Of a stretch of 5,804 nt of DNA, positions 1 through 5,797 are shown in pieces. Where the stretch lies: positions 1 to 5,804 of the forward strand of contig JACNFS010000110.1 in the NCBI GenBank assembly GCA_014384515.1. Reading direction: 5' to 3'. The position numbers and the translations under genes were made by a program. The notes beneath the pieces were generated by a model. That model made no database searches and was not told where the DNA came from. It saw nothing but the letters and a program-made list of their open reading frames with translations. This DNA is from Dehalococcoidia bacterium. Its GTDB lineage: Bacteria > Chloroflexota > Dehalococcoidia > GIF9 > UBA5629. The first letter of the stretch is position 1; each line of letters opens with the position of its first letter.

Positions 1-73
1 CAGCTTCGAATATGGTTATCTCGCTCTTTGCTGTTATTTGCCGTCCGTCGATGGTTAAAACAAGCTCGGTCAT
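1..73 (-). CDS. NuoG-type 2Fe-2S ferredoxin-domain protein, N-terminal fragment (runs off the window)
   Basis: Only the first 24 codons lie in the window. They read MTELVLTIDGRQITAKSEIT followed by IFEA, which is the opening beta-hairpin and helix of a NuoG/HoxU-type 2Fe-2S plant-ferredoxin fold. The same block opens the formate dehydrogenase upstream (LTIDGQQIAAESGMTIFEA), and about 47 of 60 bases match between 1-60 and 2751-2810 by eye. The start is well supported: the ATG overlaps the TGA of the preceding gene as ATGA, and a strong Shine-Dalgarno (GAGGAGG, 84-90) sits 10 bases upstream. Translational coupling with the formate dehydrogenase is therefore likely. The rest of the protein is outside the window, so it could be a short HoxU-like electron-transfer subunit, a full NuoG-like subunit or a second molybdopterin enzyme. 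Its cluster cysteines are not visible here. Confidence 0.8.
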   Translation of the reverse strand, partial: MTELVLTIDGRQITAKSEITIFEA

Positions 74-2841
74 GTTTCCTGAACCTCCTCAATTCTTACG
101 GCACATACTTTCAACTCCGGGATTTTGGATACAGGGTCCAACGCCGGATTAGTCAGGATATTGGCGGCGCTCTCGGCAAAGTGAAAGGTCATAAATACTA
201 CCTTTGGTGGTGATTCCTTGGTTACCTTTGCCTTACATATTACCTCGCCACGGCGTGAGACTACCTTGACCTTGTGGCCATCCGCAATCTTCAAAGAAGA
301 GGCATCGACTGGATTTATCTCGACTACCCCATGTGGCTCAATAGCATTTAGCCCAGACACTTTCCGCGTCATAGTCCCGGTATGAAAATGATACAGGCTA
401 CGACCGGTGGTAAGAATCAGCGGATATTCTTCGTCAGGCAATTCGGCTGGCGGCTTATATTCCAATGGCGTGAACCTGCCCAAACCACGAACGAATCTAT
501 CCACGTGAAGTATGGGTGTCCCGGGATGGTCTTTACTGGGGCATGGCCACTGCAATCCACATTCCTCCAGACGCTGGTAGCTAACGCCTCCATAGCTGGG
601 AGTCAAGCTAGCAATCTCATCCATTATCTGCGAAGGATGCTCAAAGTCAAAACCATTAGCCCCTAATCTTCCAGCAACCTGGCAGATAATCTGCCAATCA
701 GGCTTGGCGTTACCTACAGGCTCGACCGCTTTCCTGACTCGCTGTATCCGCCGCTCAGTATTGGTGAAAGTGCCATCTCTTTCAGCAAAACTGGTTGCTG
801 GCAAAACGACATCAGCTAGCTCAGCGGTCTCGGTGAGGAAAATATCTTGCACTATAAAGAATTCAAGCTTACTCAATGCCTCCTGAACATGCTTGGCATC
901 AGGGTCACTCAGCACCGGATTCTCGCCCATTAAATAGATCGCCTTAATCTGACCACTGTGGGCAGCATCGAGCATCTCCGTCAGGGTCAACCCTGGACTC
1001 GACCCCAAACTGCAACCCCAGGCAATCTCGAATTTGTTCTGAACGTCGGGGTTGTCAACCCTCTGGTAACCAGTGTAGACATTGGGCAAAGCACCCAAGT
1101 CGCAGGCACCCTGGACGTTATTCTGTCCCCGCAGCGGATTTACCCCCGTTGATGGCTTGCCAATATTGCCCGTCAGCATGGCTAGATTGGCAGTAGCCAG
1201 TACATTATCAGTACCATGAGTATGTTGGGTAATACCCATGGCATAGAGAATCGTCGCCGGCTTATTGGTGGCGTATATTCGAGCCGCTTCAGCTATTTTA
1301 GCGCTGGGCACATCGGTAACCTTCTCTACGAAATCCAGGCCAAAATTCCTTAATGACTCCCTGAAAGCATCGAAGTTCTCACAATGCTCTCCAATGAACG
1401 CTACATCAGCTAGCTTCTCATCAACGATGACCCTCATCATGCCCATCAGAAGCGCCACATCACTACCTGGAGCGTGCCTCAGCCAGATACCAGCGTAACG
1501 ACAGAGCTCAATCTCACGAGGGTTGGCTACGATGAGTTTTCCACCGTTGCGCACTGCCTTCTTTACCTCCAAAGCGATGACTGGATGACCTGAGGTGGTA
1601 TCGCTGCCGGTGACAAGAATGCAAGCGGCTTGCGCAATTTCGTTGATGGAATTGGTCATGGCACCGCTACCGAAACTGGCGGCCAGACCGGCCACCGTAG
1701 GGGCATGTCAGAGACGGGCGCAGTGGTCTATGTTATTCGAGGCCATCACCATGCGGGTGAATTTCTGAGCAAGGTAGTTCTCCTCGTTAGTACACTTGGC
1801 GGACGCAATAAAAGCGAACTGGTCACCCTTGTAACCTGCGAGTTTCTCCGCTAGTAAATCAAGCGCCTCGTTCCAGCTTGCCTCAGTTAACTCTCCGTTC
1901 TTTCGTATTAAGGGCATAGTCAAACGCCGAGGGTGATGGACGAATTCAGCAATGCCAAAACGCCCTTTAACACAGGCCTGCCCCTGATTGACTGAATTCT
2001 CCAGAACCGGTGCTACCCGAATGATTCTATCCTGCTTTGTCTCAAGAATTAGTTGGCAGCCAACCCCACAATAAGGGCAAGTCGTAATTATCGAGTCTTC
2101 AGGCAAACCCTGCCATTTGCCACAGCGCTCCATTAAAGCACCGGTGGGACAAACATCAACACAAGCTCCACAAAACCTGCACTCCGACTCCTTGTGGTTA
2201 GCCTTAACCGGACCAGCTACCCGGTAGCCATTCAATTCAGTGAAGTCAATGGTTTGCATCCCTCTTACATCTCGACAGGCTCTAACACACCGCCCGCAGG
2301 CAATGCAAAGATTGTAATCCAAATCGAAGAACGGATTATCTCTGTTTACTGGCAGCCCCCTATACTTGTAGGGAATGGGTTCGGCCTCGATGTCAAGAAA
2401 GTCAGCTACTTCTTGCAGTTCACAGCGGCCGTTCTTGGGGCAGGTAACGCAACGCTCAGTGACTGCTACATTACGCAGACATACATCAAATGGTTGACAG
2501 CGCTCTTTGCGCCAGCAAGTGAGGCAGGCATTCGGATGCTCAGATAGAATCTTCTCCAGGACTTGGCGCTGTTTCTGCCGAAGTTCTGGCGTCTCAGTAT
2601 GAACCACCATATTCTCAGCTGCCTTTGTGGTGCACGAAATGACAAACTCGGGCTCGCCTTCAATTTCCACCAAACATAGCCCGCATTCCTCTGAAGGTGG
2701 CAGGGTGGGGTGAGCGCAAAGACTGGGGATGTATATGCCTACTTTTGTAGCAGCTTCAAATATGGTCATCCCACTCTCTGCTGCTATTTGCTGCCCATCT
2801 ATAGTCAAATTAGTAACTTCGGTCTTCTCACAAATAACCAT
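70..2841 (-). CDS. fdhA: Formate dehydrogenase catalytic (alpha) subunit, selenocysteine-containing, NuoG-type N-terminus
   Basis: This subunit interconverts formate and CO2 at a Mo/W-bis-pterin site and passes electrons through Fe-S clusters, probably in the cytoplasm (no signal peptide or Tat motif). It is one 923-residue frame if the in-frame UGA at 1708-1710 is read as selenocysteine (residue 378). Visible domains in order: 2Fe-2S (Cys42, 53, 56, 70); a NuoG-like His-Cys cluster (His102, Cys106, 109, 115) and more Cys at 121, 131, 134, 140; two ferredoxin 4Fe-4S motifs (Cys179/182/185/189 and 221/224/227/231); the catalytic-domain 4Fe-4S site (Cys255, 258, 262, 290, then Lys292); active-site Sec378-His379; then pterin-binding regions with PLRGQNNVQGACDLGALP, GENP, the ADVVLPATSFAERDGTFTNT region and the C-terminal dinucleotide-binding domain ending CAVRIE. 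The order matches Moorella-type FdhA. ATG 2841 is the only usable start because TGA lies in frame 12 bases upstream; its Shine-Dalgarno is weak (GGGA). Loss of selenocysteine decoding would truncate it at 377 residues. Confidence 0.95.
1678..1710 (-). promoter_or_regulatory. Selenocysteine UGA codon with bacterial SECIS hairpin
   Basis: On the minus strand the reading is HCARL-UGA-HAPTVAGL, which matches E. coli FdhF (CCARV-Sec-HGPSVAGL) around its Sec140. The UGA occupies 1708-1710. After exactly 11 bases a hairpin follows at 1678-1696: arms GGUGGCC and GGCCGCC form seven pairs (one a U-G wobble) around the loop GGUCU. As I recall it, E. coli fdhF also has 11 bases between UGA and its hairpin and shows the same GGUCU string at the tip, where SelB binds. 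The bulged U of the E. coli stem is not at the same place; the U-G wobble is one base away. A short CUAC/GUAG pairing (1697-1700 with 1667-1670) could extend the stem. Confidence 0.92.
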
Positions 2842-2853
2842 AGCCGAGTCCCA

Positions 2854-3220
2854 TCAATTCCAACTCAGGTAAGCGAGTTTCCTGCAGTGGCACTTAGGGC
2901 AATCTCCTTTGAGGCTGATGTCTGAATAGGCCTCAAGCTGCGAATGGTCATCAATCTGCTCATCCCAGCAGAAATAGCATGCAGTATCTAGACAAACCTT
3001 AGACGGTATGCTCACCACGACAAGTGAAACAAGACTGAGCATGAAAAGAAGCAACTCCAAAGATCTCGCTCTCCGACATCCGGATGAATTTAGCTATCTC
3101 TGAAATTGCTTCCTCGGGAAGATAACCGAACTTCTCTTGGACGTTCTGCAGAATGGGAATTAACGCTCCCTTTTCCGCCTCATATTCAGCCAATGCCCCA
3201 GCTAATTCATGACGCACCAT
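2854..3220 (-). pseudogene. NuoE-like (24 kDa NADH dehydrogenase-type) subunit, frameshifted and with a divergent C-terminus
   Basis: The first 73 codons from ATG 3220 look like the N-terminal helical part of NuoE/HoxE proteins: LIPILQNVQEKFGYLPEEAI, then a segment ending SESEIFGVASFHAQ. The frame meets TAA at 2999-3001. Removing one base near 3001 joins it to a frame reading KVCLDTACY, the expected first cysteine pair (CLGTAC) of the NuoE thioredoxin-like 2Fe-2S domain. After that the sequence stops resembling NuoE: about 40 residues follow with two CxxC pairs (CYFC and CPKC, 22 residues apart), ending at TGA 2854. The second NuoE cysteine pair is missing and the repaired product would be about 121 residues, against roughly 160 for the family. 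Its end is 12 bases before fdhA, where nuoF would normally intervene. A weak GGAG precedes ATG 3220; a TTG at 3280 is a less likely start because it overlaps the promoter. A sequencing error at the frameshift is possible but would not explain the divergent tail. Confidence 0.7.
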
Positions 3221-3251
3221 GCACTCCAGAAGCTTGAATAGCCAAGTGGTT

Positions 3252-3280
3252 AGTTTAGCAAAAAATACCTTCCTGGTCAA
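3252..3280 (-). promoter_or_regulatory. Candidate sigma-70 promoter for the nuoE-fdhA operon
   Basis: Reading leftward, TTGACC (3275-3280) and TAAACT (3252-3257) are separated by 17 bases, a good match to -35/-10 boxes. Transcription would start near 3245, giving a leader of about 25 bases before ATG 3220. The -35 box lies about 18 bp inside the left boundary of the neighbouring insertion-sequence remnant. Confidence 0.55.
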
Positions 3281-3297
3281 ACGATTTTTAGCTAGCC

Positions 3298-3350
3298 TGT
3301 TGATGTTCTACGATTTTGTCAGCACCTAAACGTTCAGAGAAAATATCACC
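3298..3350 (+). repeat. Left imperfect terminal inverted repeat of the IS remnant
   Basis: Read as its reverse complement, this end contains GGTGATATTTTCTCTGAACG followed by TTTAGGTGCTGACAAAATCG. These are two degenerate tandem copies of a GGTGACATTTTC-type unit, matching the right end with a few indels. A further GGTGACATT occurs at the start of the transposase frame (3364-3372). Confidence 0.7.
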
Positions 3351-3352
3351 TT

Positions 3353-4077
3353 ATGAAGGAGATGGTGACATTGAATAGGAAAGAACAGAGGAGGTTAATC
3401 ATGTTGAACCAGGTGGAGACGGGTCAGCTAACGGGTAGGGGGGCAGCCGAGGTATTAGGTCTTTCGGTGTGCCATGTGAGAAGGATTCTGGCAGCGTATT
3501 GGAAGGAGGGCGCTGCACTACTAGCGACGGTAATCGAGGAGGAAGGCCTCATAACGCGCTAGATGGCGACCTGAGAAAGCAGGTAGTCGAACTGGCACGG
3601 TAACCTACGCTGGCTGCAATACTCACCACTTTACTGAGCTTCTGGCTCAAAGTGAAGGTATCAACCTGTCTCGATCTTCAGTGCGGCGCGTTCTACCTAA
3701 AGATGGAATAAGGACCCCGGGCACAGTAGCTACAGACAATGGCGTCCGCTTTGGAGAGCGCAGACTACAAATACTGCCATCTAATGGCAGATTCAGTTAT
3801 GCTCGTGCCAGCGTGGAAGTGCATGAGAGAATGAATGGCAGCTTAGCAGTATATTACGAGGGACACTGCCTGGCTACGAAACCAGCGCCACCGGAGCCTC
3901 CAGTACTCAGGGTCTGAGACATAGCCGGCGTTATGCAACATGAGTGATTCCATTGAGCTTGCAGTGCCCGCCACAACGGCAAAGAGAGCACCCCAGCGAA
4001 AGAATTTTCATCGCACCAAACCTGGCCCTGGCCACCCTTGGCATAAATCTTTCAAAATACACATAGACAGGGGATGA
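3353..4077 (+). pseudogene. ISNCY/IS1202-type transposase, frameshifted and lacking its DDE core
   Basis: A full-length transposase would cut and join the IS ends; this one is dead. From 3353 the frame reads KEQRRLIMLNQVETGQLTGR and then AAEVLGLSVCHVRRILAAYW, the helix-turn-helix N-terminus of this family. A shift near 3523-3529 moves to a frame with GNRGGRPHNALDGDLRKQVV. That frame hits TAA at 3601 and a second shift continues as TYAGCNTHHFTELLAQSEGI up to about RRVLPKDGI. Near 3715-3725 it jumps directly to the C-terminal barrel (VATDNGVRFGERRLQILPSN, then VEVHERMNGSLAVYYEGHCL). The whole catalytic DDE region, some 250 residues, is therefore absent. After TGA 3915-3917 a third shift exposes a basic tail with TKPGPGHPWHKSF ending at 4075-4077. 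Only about 240 codons remain. The family assignment is from memory of the sequence style. Confidence 0.82.
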
Positions 4078-4125
4078 CAAATTGGCTGAACAATTAGGGT
4101 GACATTTTCCCTGGACGCCAGCACA
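4072..4125 (+). repeat. Right imperfect terminal inverted repeat of the IS remnant
   Basis: This end contains ATGACAAATTGGCTGAACAA and then TTAGGGTGACATTTTCCCTG. It is two tandem units of the same motif as the left end, in inverted orientation. It overlaps the last codons of the transposase relic and stops about 20 bp from the neighbouring minus-strand gene. Confidence 0.7.
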
Positions 4126-4144
4126 ATCCTTCGGTATAAGCTGT

Positions 4145-4258
4145 CTATGCCAATACACCCATGACCAGTGCCGCTGCCACAATTATTGCGCCTGCTATTA
4201 AAACACCAATAATGGCCGCAGCTACTATAAGGCCAATTCCAGTCGGGAAATCATCCAT
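4145..4258 (-). CDS. 37-residue single-helix membrane peptide
   Basis: This reading frame is too short for routine gene calling but is well supported. A perfect AGGAGG (4265-4270) lies 6 bases before ATG 4258, and the frame runs to TAG at 4145-4147. The peptide begins MDDFPTGIG and then consists almost entirely of Ala, Ile, Val, Leu and Gly (residues 8-37), enough for one transmembrane helix, with no charged residue after Asp3. It starts 2 bases after the stop of the upstream 82-residue membrane protein, and its Shine-Dalgarno lies inside that gene's last codons, so translational coupling is likely. No family is recognised. It is too short for an ATP synthase c subunit and lacks the ion-binding Asp/Glu and second helix. 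A role as accessory subunit of the neighbouring membrane protein is inference only. No terminator is evident before the IS end 20 bp downstream. Confidence 0.7.
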   Translation of the reverse strand: MDDFPTGIGLIVAAAIIGVLIAGAIIVAAALVMGVLA

Positions 4259-4260
4259 TT

Positions 4261-4509
4261 CTAACCTCCTTTTTCTTTATTATGACCGTATAGAATCACC
4301 CAGCGAGTGCCAAAGAAGGCAACAATCGTGCCAATAATAACCCCTATGATAGTGAGTATTGGCAGAGTGCCTAGTACATATTTATCAATATACATGCCGC
4401 CTACGATGAACAATACAGGCGGTCCAGGGACAACAAACAACATCACCACCATCATCTTTACGGCAAACTCTGGAAATGACATCTCAATATTAGAGATTTT
4501 CTTTAACAT
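4261..4509 (-). CDS. Small two-helix membrane protein, AtpZ/AtpI-like
   Basis: This 82-residue protein has two predicted transmembrane segments (about 18-39 and 50-73) joined by a short loop, and a basic C-terminus (HNKEKGG). The loop and second helix carry GG (37-38), Asp42, Gly47-Thr48, Pro50, Gly56 and Gly60. This spacing resembles the G..xD...GT.P.....G...G signature of AtpZ/AtpI proteins, which accompany F-type ATP synthase operons and have been linked to its assembly or to Mg2+ transport. No ATP synthase genes lie nearby and length and motif alone do not prove the family, so treat the function as tentative. The start ATG 4509 has GGAAGG about 7 bases upstream and a promoter about 50 bases upstream. 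The gene is followed immediately by the 37-residue peptide gene. Confidence 0.75.
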   Translation of the reverse strand: MLKKISNIEMSFPEFAVKMMVVMLFVVPGPPVLFIVGGMYIDKYVLGTLPILTIIGVIIGTIVAFFGTRWVILYGHNKEKGG

Positions 4510-4555
4510 TTTTGCCTTCCTTGCACTTGGAACATACTATCCTAATAGCTTCCAC

Positions 4556-4584
4556 ATATTCGAAATGAAGTAAGTCTTTGTCAA
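4556..4584 (-). promoter_or_regulatory. Candidate promoter for the small membrane-protein operon
   Basis: Reading leftward there is a perfect TTGACA (4579-4584), then 17 bases, then GAATAT (4556-4561), a weaker -10 box. The start of transcription would be near 4549, about 40 bases before ATG 4509. It serves the 82- and 37-residue membrane-protein genes. Confidence 0.55.
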
Positions 4585-4637
4585 GTATCTTTTTTTGGTT
4601 TTGGGGCAAATATTTGGTTCAGGACAGTTTTCTGATT

Positions 4638-4832
4638 TCACTTTTCCTCCAACTTCACCGTCTTATAGCGTTTCCCAAATGTACTGGAAACTTCCTTAAC
4701 ATAAGTACCCGTATACTGCTCCTTCCTGTCAACTATTTTACCACATATTCCGCAGACTTTAACTTTATAACCTGCAGAGTGACCGGGCGCCCACCAGTAG
4801 TCCATCCAGCCACTAATTTTCCTATATTTGCA
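4638..4832 (-). pseudogene. Small Cys-containing reading frame, probably the 3' remnant of an unknown gene
   Basis: On the minus strand an open frame runs leftward to TGA 4638-4640. It reads CKYRKISGWMDYWWAPGHSA, then GYKVKVCGICGKIVDRKEQY, and ends TVKLEEK. The CGICGK knuckle and its basic, aromatic-rich surroundings look like real protein rather than chance, and recall half of a zinc ribbon; the first knuckle has a single Cys (CKYR). No convincing start exists: ATG 4805 has no Shine-Dalgarno and would exclude the first Cys. Upstream the frame stays open straight into a dispersed repeat (4868-4924), as if the repeat had replaced the 5' end. No family is recognised. It may be non-functional. 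Confidence 0.35.
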
Positions 4833-4867
4833 TTTAGTGTCAGGTCCCCAGACTTGACGAGGACGTC

Positions 4868-4924
4868 TATTTCTGGCGACAAGTCCCCCTCTCCCTTGAC
4901 GGGAGAGGGTCTGGGTGAGGGTGA
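4868..4924. repeat. Dispersed hairpin repeat, copy 1
   Basis: This copy starts TATTTCTGGCGACAAGT and contains a perfect 9-bp hairpin, CCCTCTCCC (4887-4895) and GGGAGAGGG (4901-4909) with loop TTGAC, followed by TCTGGGTGAGGGTGA. A degraded second copy lies at 5119-5173. Translated, such repeats give the SPSPxPSPxKGEG-like strings that are common artefacts in bacterial ORF sets. Confidence 0.75.
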
Positions 4925-4930
4925 TTCCTG

Positions 4931-5045
4931 TTCAAACCGGGACATAGGTTACACTTTCCCTACGTGTCACCCGCCCACGGGTGACCGCCCTTCTGGTACA
5001 AACCGGGTAGACTGGTAACAAATAGACCGGGCACATAGATAACAC
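4931..5045. repeat. Three degenerate 24-base direct repeats with an internal hairpin
   Basis: The units at 4931-4954, 4997-5020 and 5022-5045 share CAAACCGGG or GACCGGG, then an ACATAGGTAACA-like stretch. Starts are 66 and 25 bases apart. Between units 1 and 2 lies a perfect 8-bp hairpin, GTCACCCG (4966-4973) and CGGGTGAC (4978-4985), loop CCCA. The units resemble the tandem end motifs of IS481- or ISNCY-like elements, so this may be a solo IS end; no transposase relic is seen beside it. Confidence 0.6.
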
Positions 5046-5118
5046 CTTCGCTGTAGATATATTTAATATACCTAGAGGATAGCAGCTAAACCATATTTCC
5101 CAGAGGTGTTCTTCTTTC

Positions 5119-5173
5119 CATTTCTGGCGACAAGTCTCCCTCTCCGTCAATGGGAAACGCCAGGTGAGTGTGA
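5119..5173. repeat. Dispersed hairpin repeat, degraded copy 2
   Basis: It shares ATTTCTGGCGACAAGT, CCCTCTCC and GGTGAG.GTGA with the copy at 4868-4924, in the same orientation 251 bases downstream. The right arm of its hairpin is decayed (TGGGAAACGCC instead of CGGGAGAGGGT). Confidence 0.65.
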
Positions 5174-5434
5174 CAGAAAGTCAAAAGTTAAAAGTGCAAA
5201 AGCTATGTTTTTCCTTTTAGAGCCAGAATACTCGTAGCCAGAATTTATGAATCTTTGATCTGTCATTTTGCATTTTCGTATTTAGCCTTTACATTTCACT
5301 CGTTTTGTGCCAGTCATCCGCCTGCCGCTGACCGTCCTACAGCTCAACCAGCAGGGAAAGTAGGAAAGGCATTCCGGGTTTCGGCTTTTCCGACAGGCTC
5401 TTCAGGTCTGTCTGCCTCTTCCCCCTCCCTCTAG
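5174..5434. other. Gene-poor spacer
   Basis: No coding frame with a start, Shine-Dalgarno or family likeness was found on either strand. It opens with an A-rich stretch (AAAGTCAAAAGTTAAAAGTG, 5178-5197). A 9-base direct repeat AGCCAGAAT occurs at 5221 and 5236. The stretch AAAGTGCAAAA is weakly mirrored by TTTTGCATTTT near 5263. Confidence 0.6.
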
Positions 5435-5457
5435 CTCCCTCCCACCAGGGGAGGGAG
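5435..5457. repeat. Perfect 9-bp hairpin, purine/pyrimidine-rich
   Basis: CTCCCTCCC (5435-5443) and GGGAGGGAG (5449-5457) pair perfectly around ACCAG. It is similar in composition to the hairpin at 4887-4909 and is probably a related dispersed repeat. No U-tract follows, so it does not look like an intrinsic terminator. Confidence 0.65.
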
Positions 5458-5494
5458 GACTGTAAGCAAGAGCTGTCCCTGCATCTGCTCTTCG

Positions 5495-5633
5495 GTCATT
5501 GCGAGGCACGCAGTGCCGCGGCAATCTCGGTGGAACGGTTAGGCTCTGGATTGCTTCGCGGAGTTCACCCTGAACATATTACGAGATTCTTCACTGACTC
5601 TTCGTTCCACTCAGAGTTTCAGCTCAGAATGAC
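5495..5633. repeat. ATTGCGAGG...GCAATCTC palindromic repeat, composite copy
   Basis: The left half is GTCATTGCGAGG, a small GGCAC-GCA-GTGCC hairpin (5505-5517), then GCAATCTCGGTGG. The right half contains GGATTGCTTCGCGG (5548-5561) and an inverted, decayed arm from ACGAGATTCTTCACTGACTC (5581) to CTCAGAATGAC (5625-5633). It looks like two overlapping members of a dispersed palindromic family that I recall from many environmental bacterial genomes. Confidence 0.6.
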
Positions 5634-5664
5634 AGCGGCGAAGGGCTTGCAAAGACACCTCCCT

Positions 5665-5738
5665 GTGATTGCGAGGAGCATTAGCGACGAAGCAATCTCG
5701 GTGGGGGCTATGAGATTGCCCGCTTCGCTCACAATGAC
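5665..5738. repeat. ATTGCGAGG...GCAATCTC palindromic repeat, clean copy
   Basis: The left arm is 5665-5700 (GTGATTGCGAGGAGC ... GAAGCAATCTCG). The right arm is 5712-5738 (GAGATTGCCCGCTTCGCTCA then CAATGAC), which is the imperfect inverse complement of the left. The arms are joined by about 11 bases. It belongs to the same family as the copy at 5495-5633. Confidence 0.7.
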
Positions 5739-5767
5739 ACTCACGGTTTAGGGGAGAAATAGGCCTA

Positions 5768-5797
5768 TTGACAAAGGAAGTTAGTCCAGTGTATTAT
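5768..5797 (+). promoter_or_regulatory. Candidate strong promoter reading out of the window
   Basis: There is a perfect TTGACA (5768-5773), then 18 bases and TATTAT (5792-5797). A perfect TATAAT at 5795-5800 is 21 bases away, too far for the same -35 box. The downstream gene is not in the window. Confidence 0.5.

Larger units (their letters stand above)
3298..4125 (+). mobile_element. Deletion derivative of an ISNCY/IS1202-type insertion sequence
   Basis: Long imperfect inverted ends (3298-3350 and 4072-4125) bracket a plus-strand transposase relic. The element is about 0.83 kb, roughly half of what a full copy with a transposase of about 450 residues needs, and the missing part is the catalytic core. 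It cannot supply its own transposase. It could be moved in trans by an intact relative if the ends still work, so it is formally like a non-autonomous element. I see no clear target-site duplication; the outer boundaries are uncertain by a few bases. Confidence 0.75.

Noticed and set aside
1048..1082. Thr at the position by-eye alignment gives for E. coli FdhF Arg333 (PGLTLTEM versus TGYRISEL)
   Set aside because: The local alignment is gapped and uncertain, and from memory the NuoG-type family often reads PGLT here, so I do not claim a missing catalytic residue.
70..1695. Separate 541-residue molybdopterin oxidoreductase starting with GTG at 1695
   Set aside because: It has no Shine-Dalgarno and lacks the N-terminal cluster and active-site residues; it is the second part of the selenocysteine-containing formate dehydrogenase.
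2194..2547. 117-residue plus-strand open frame inside fdhA
   Set aside because: It is antisense to the Fe-S cluster region of fdhA, with no start signal or family likeness.
3931..4182. 83-residue minus-strand open frame with many Cys
   Set aside because: It lies across the IS transposase tail and right terminal repeat and overlaps the 37-residue gene; there is no Shine-Dalgarno and it is a shadow of the IS.
4578..5018. 146-residue plus-strand open frame
   Set aside because: It is made of promoter, antisense of the Cys-containing frame and repeat DNA (SPLTGEGLGEG-like strings); no coding signal was seen.
4931..5045. CRISPR array
   Set aside because: There are only three degenerate units with irregular gaps (42 and 1 bases between them) and no cas genes.
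4932..5150. 72-residue minus-strand open frame
   Set aside because: It is built entirely from the dispersed repeats and the 24-base units.
5435..5457. Intrinsic terminator
   Set aside because: The hairpin is perfect but has no following T-tract on either strand and no gene ends nearby.
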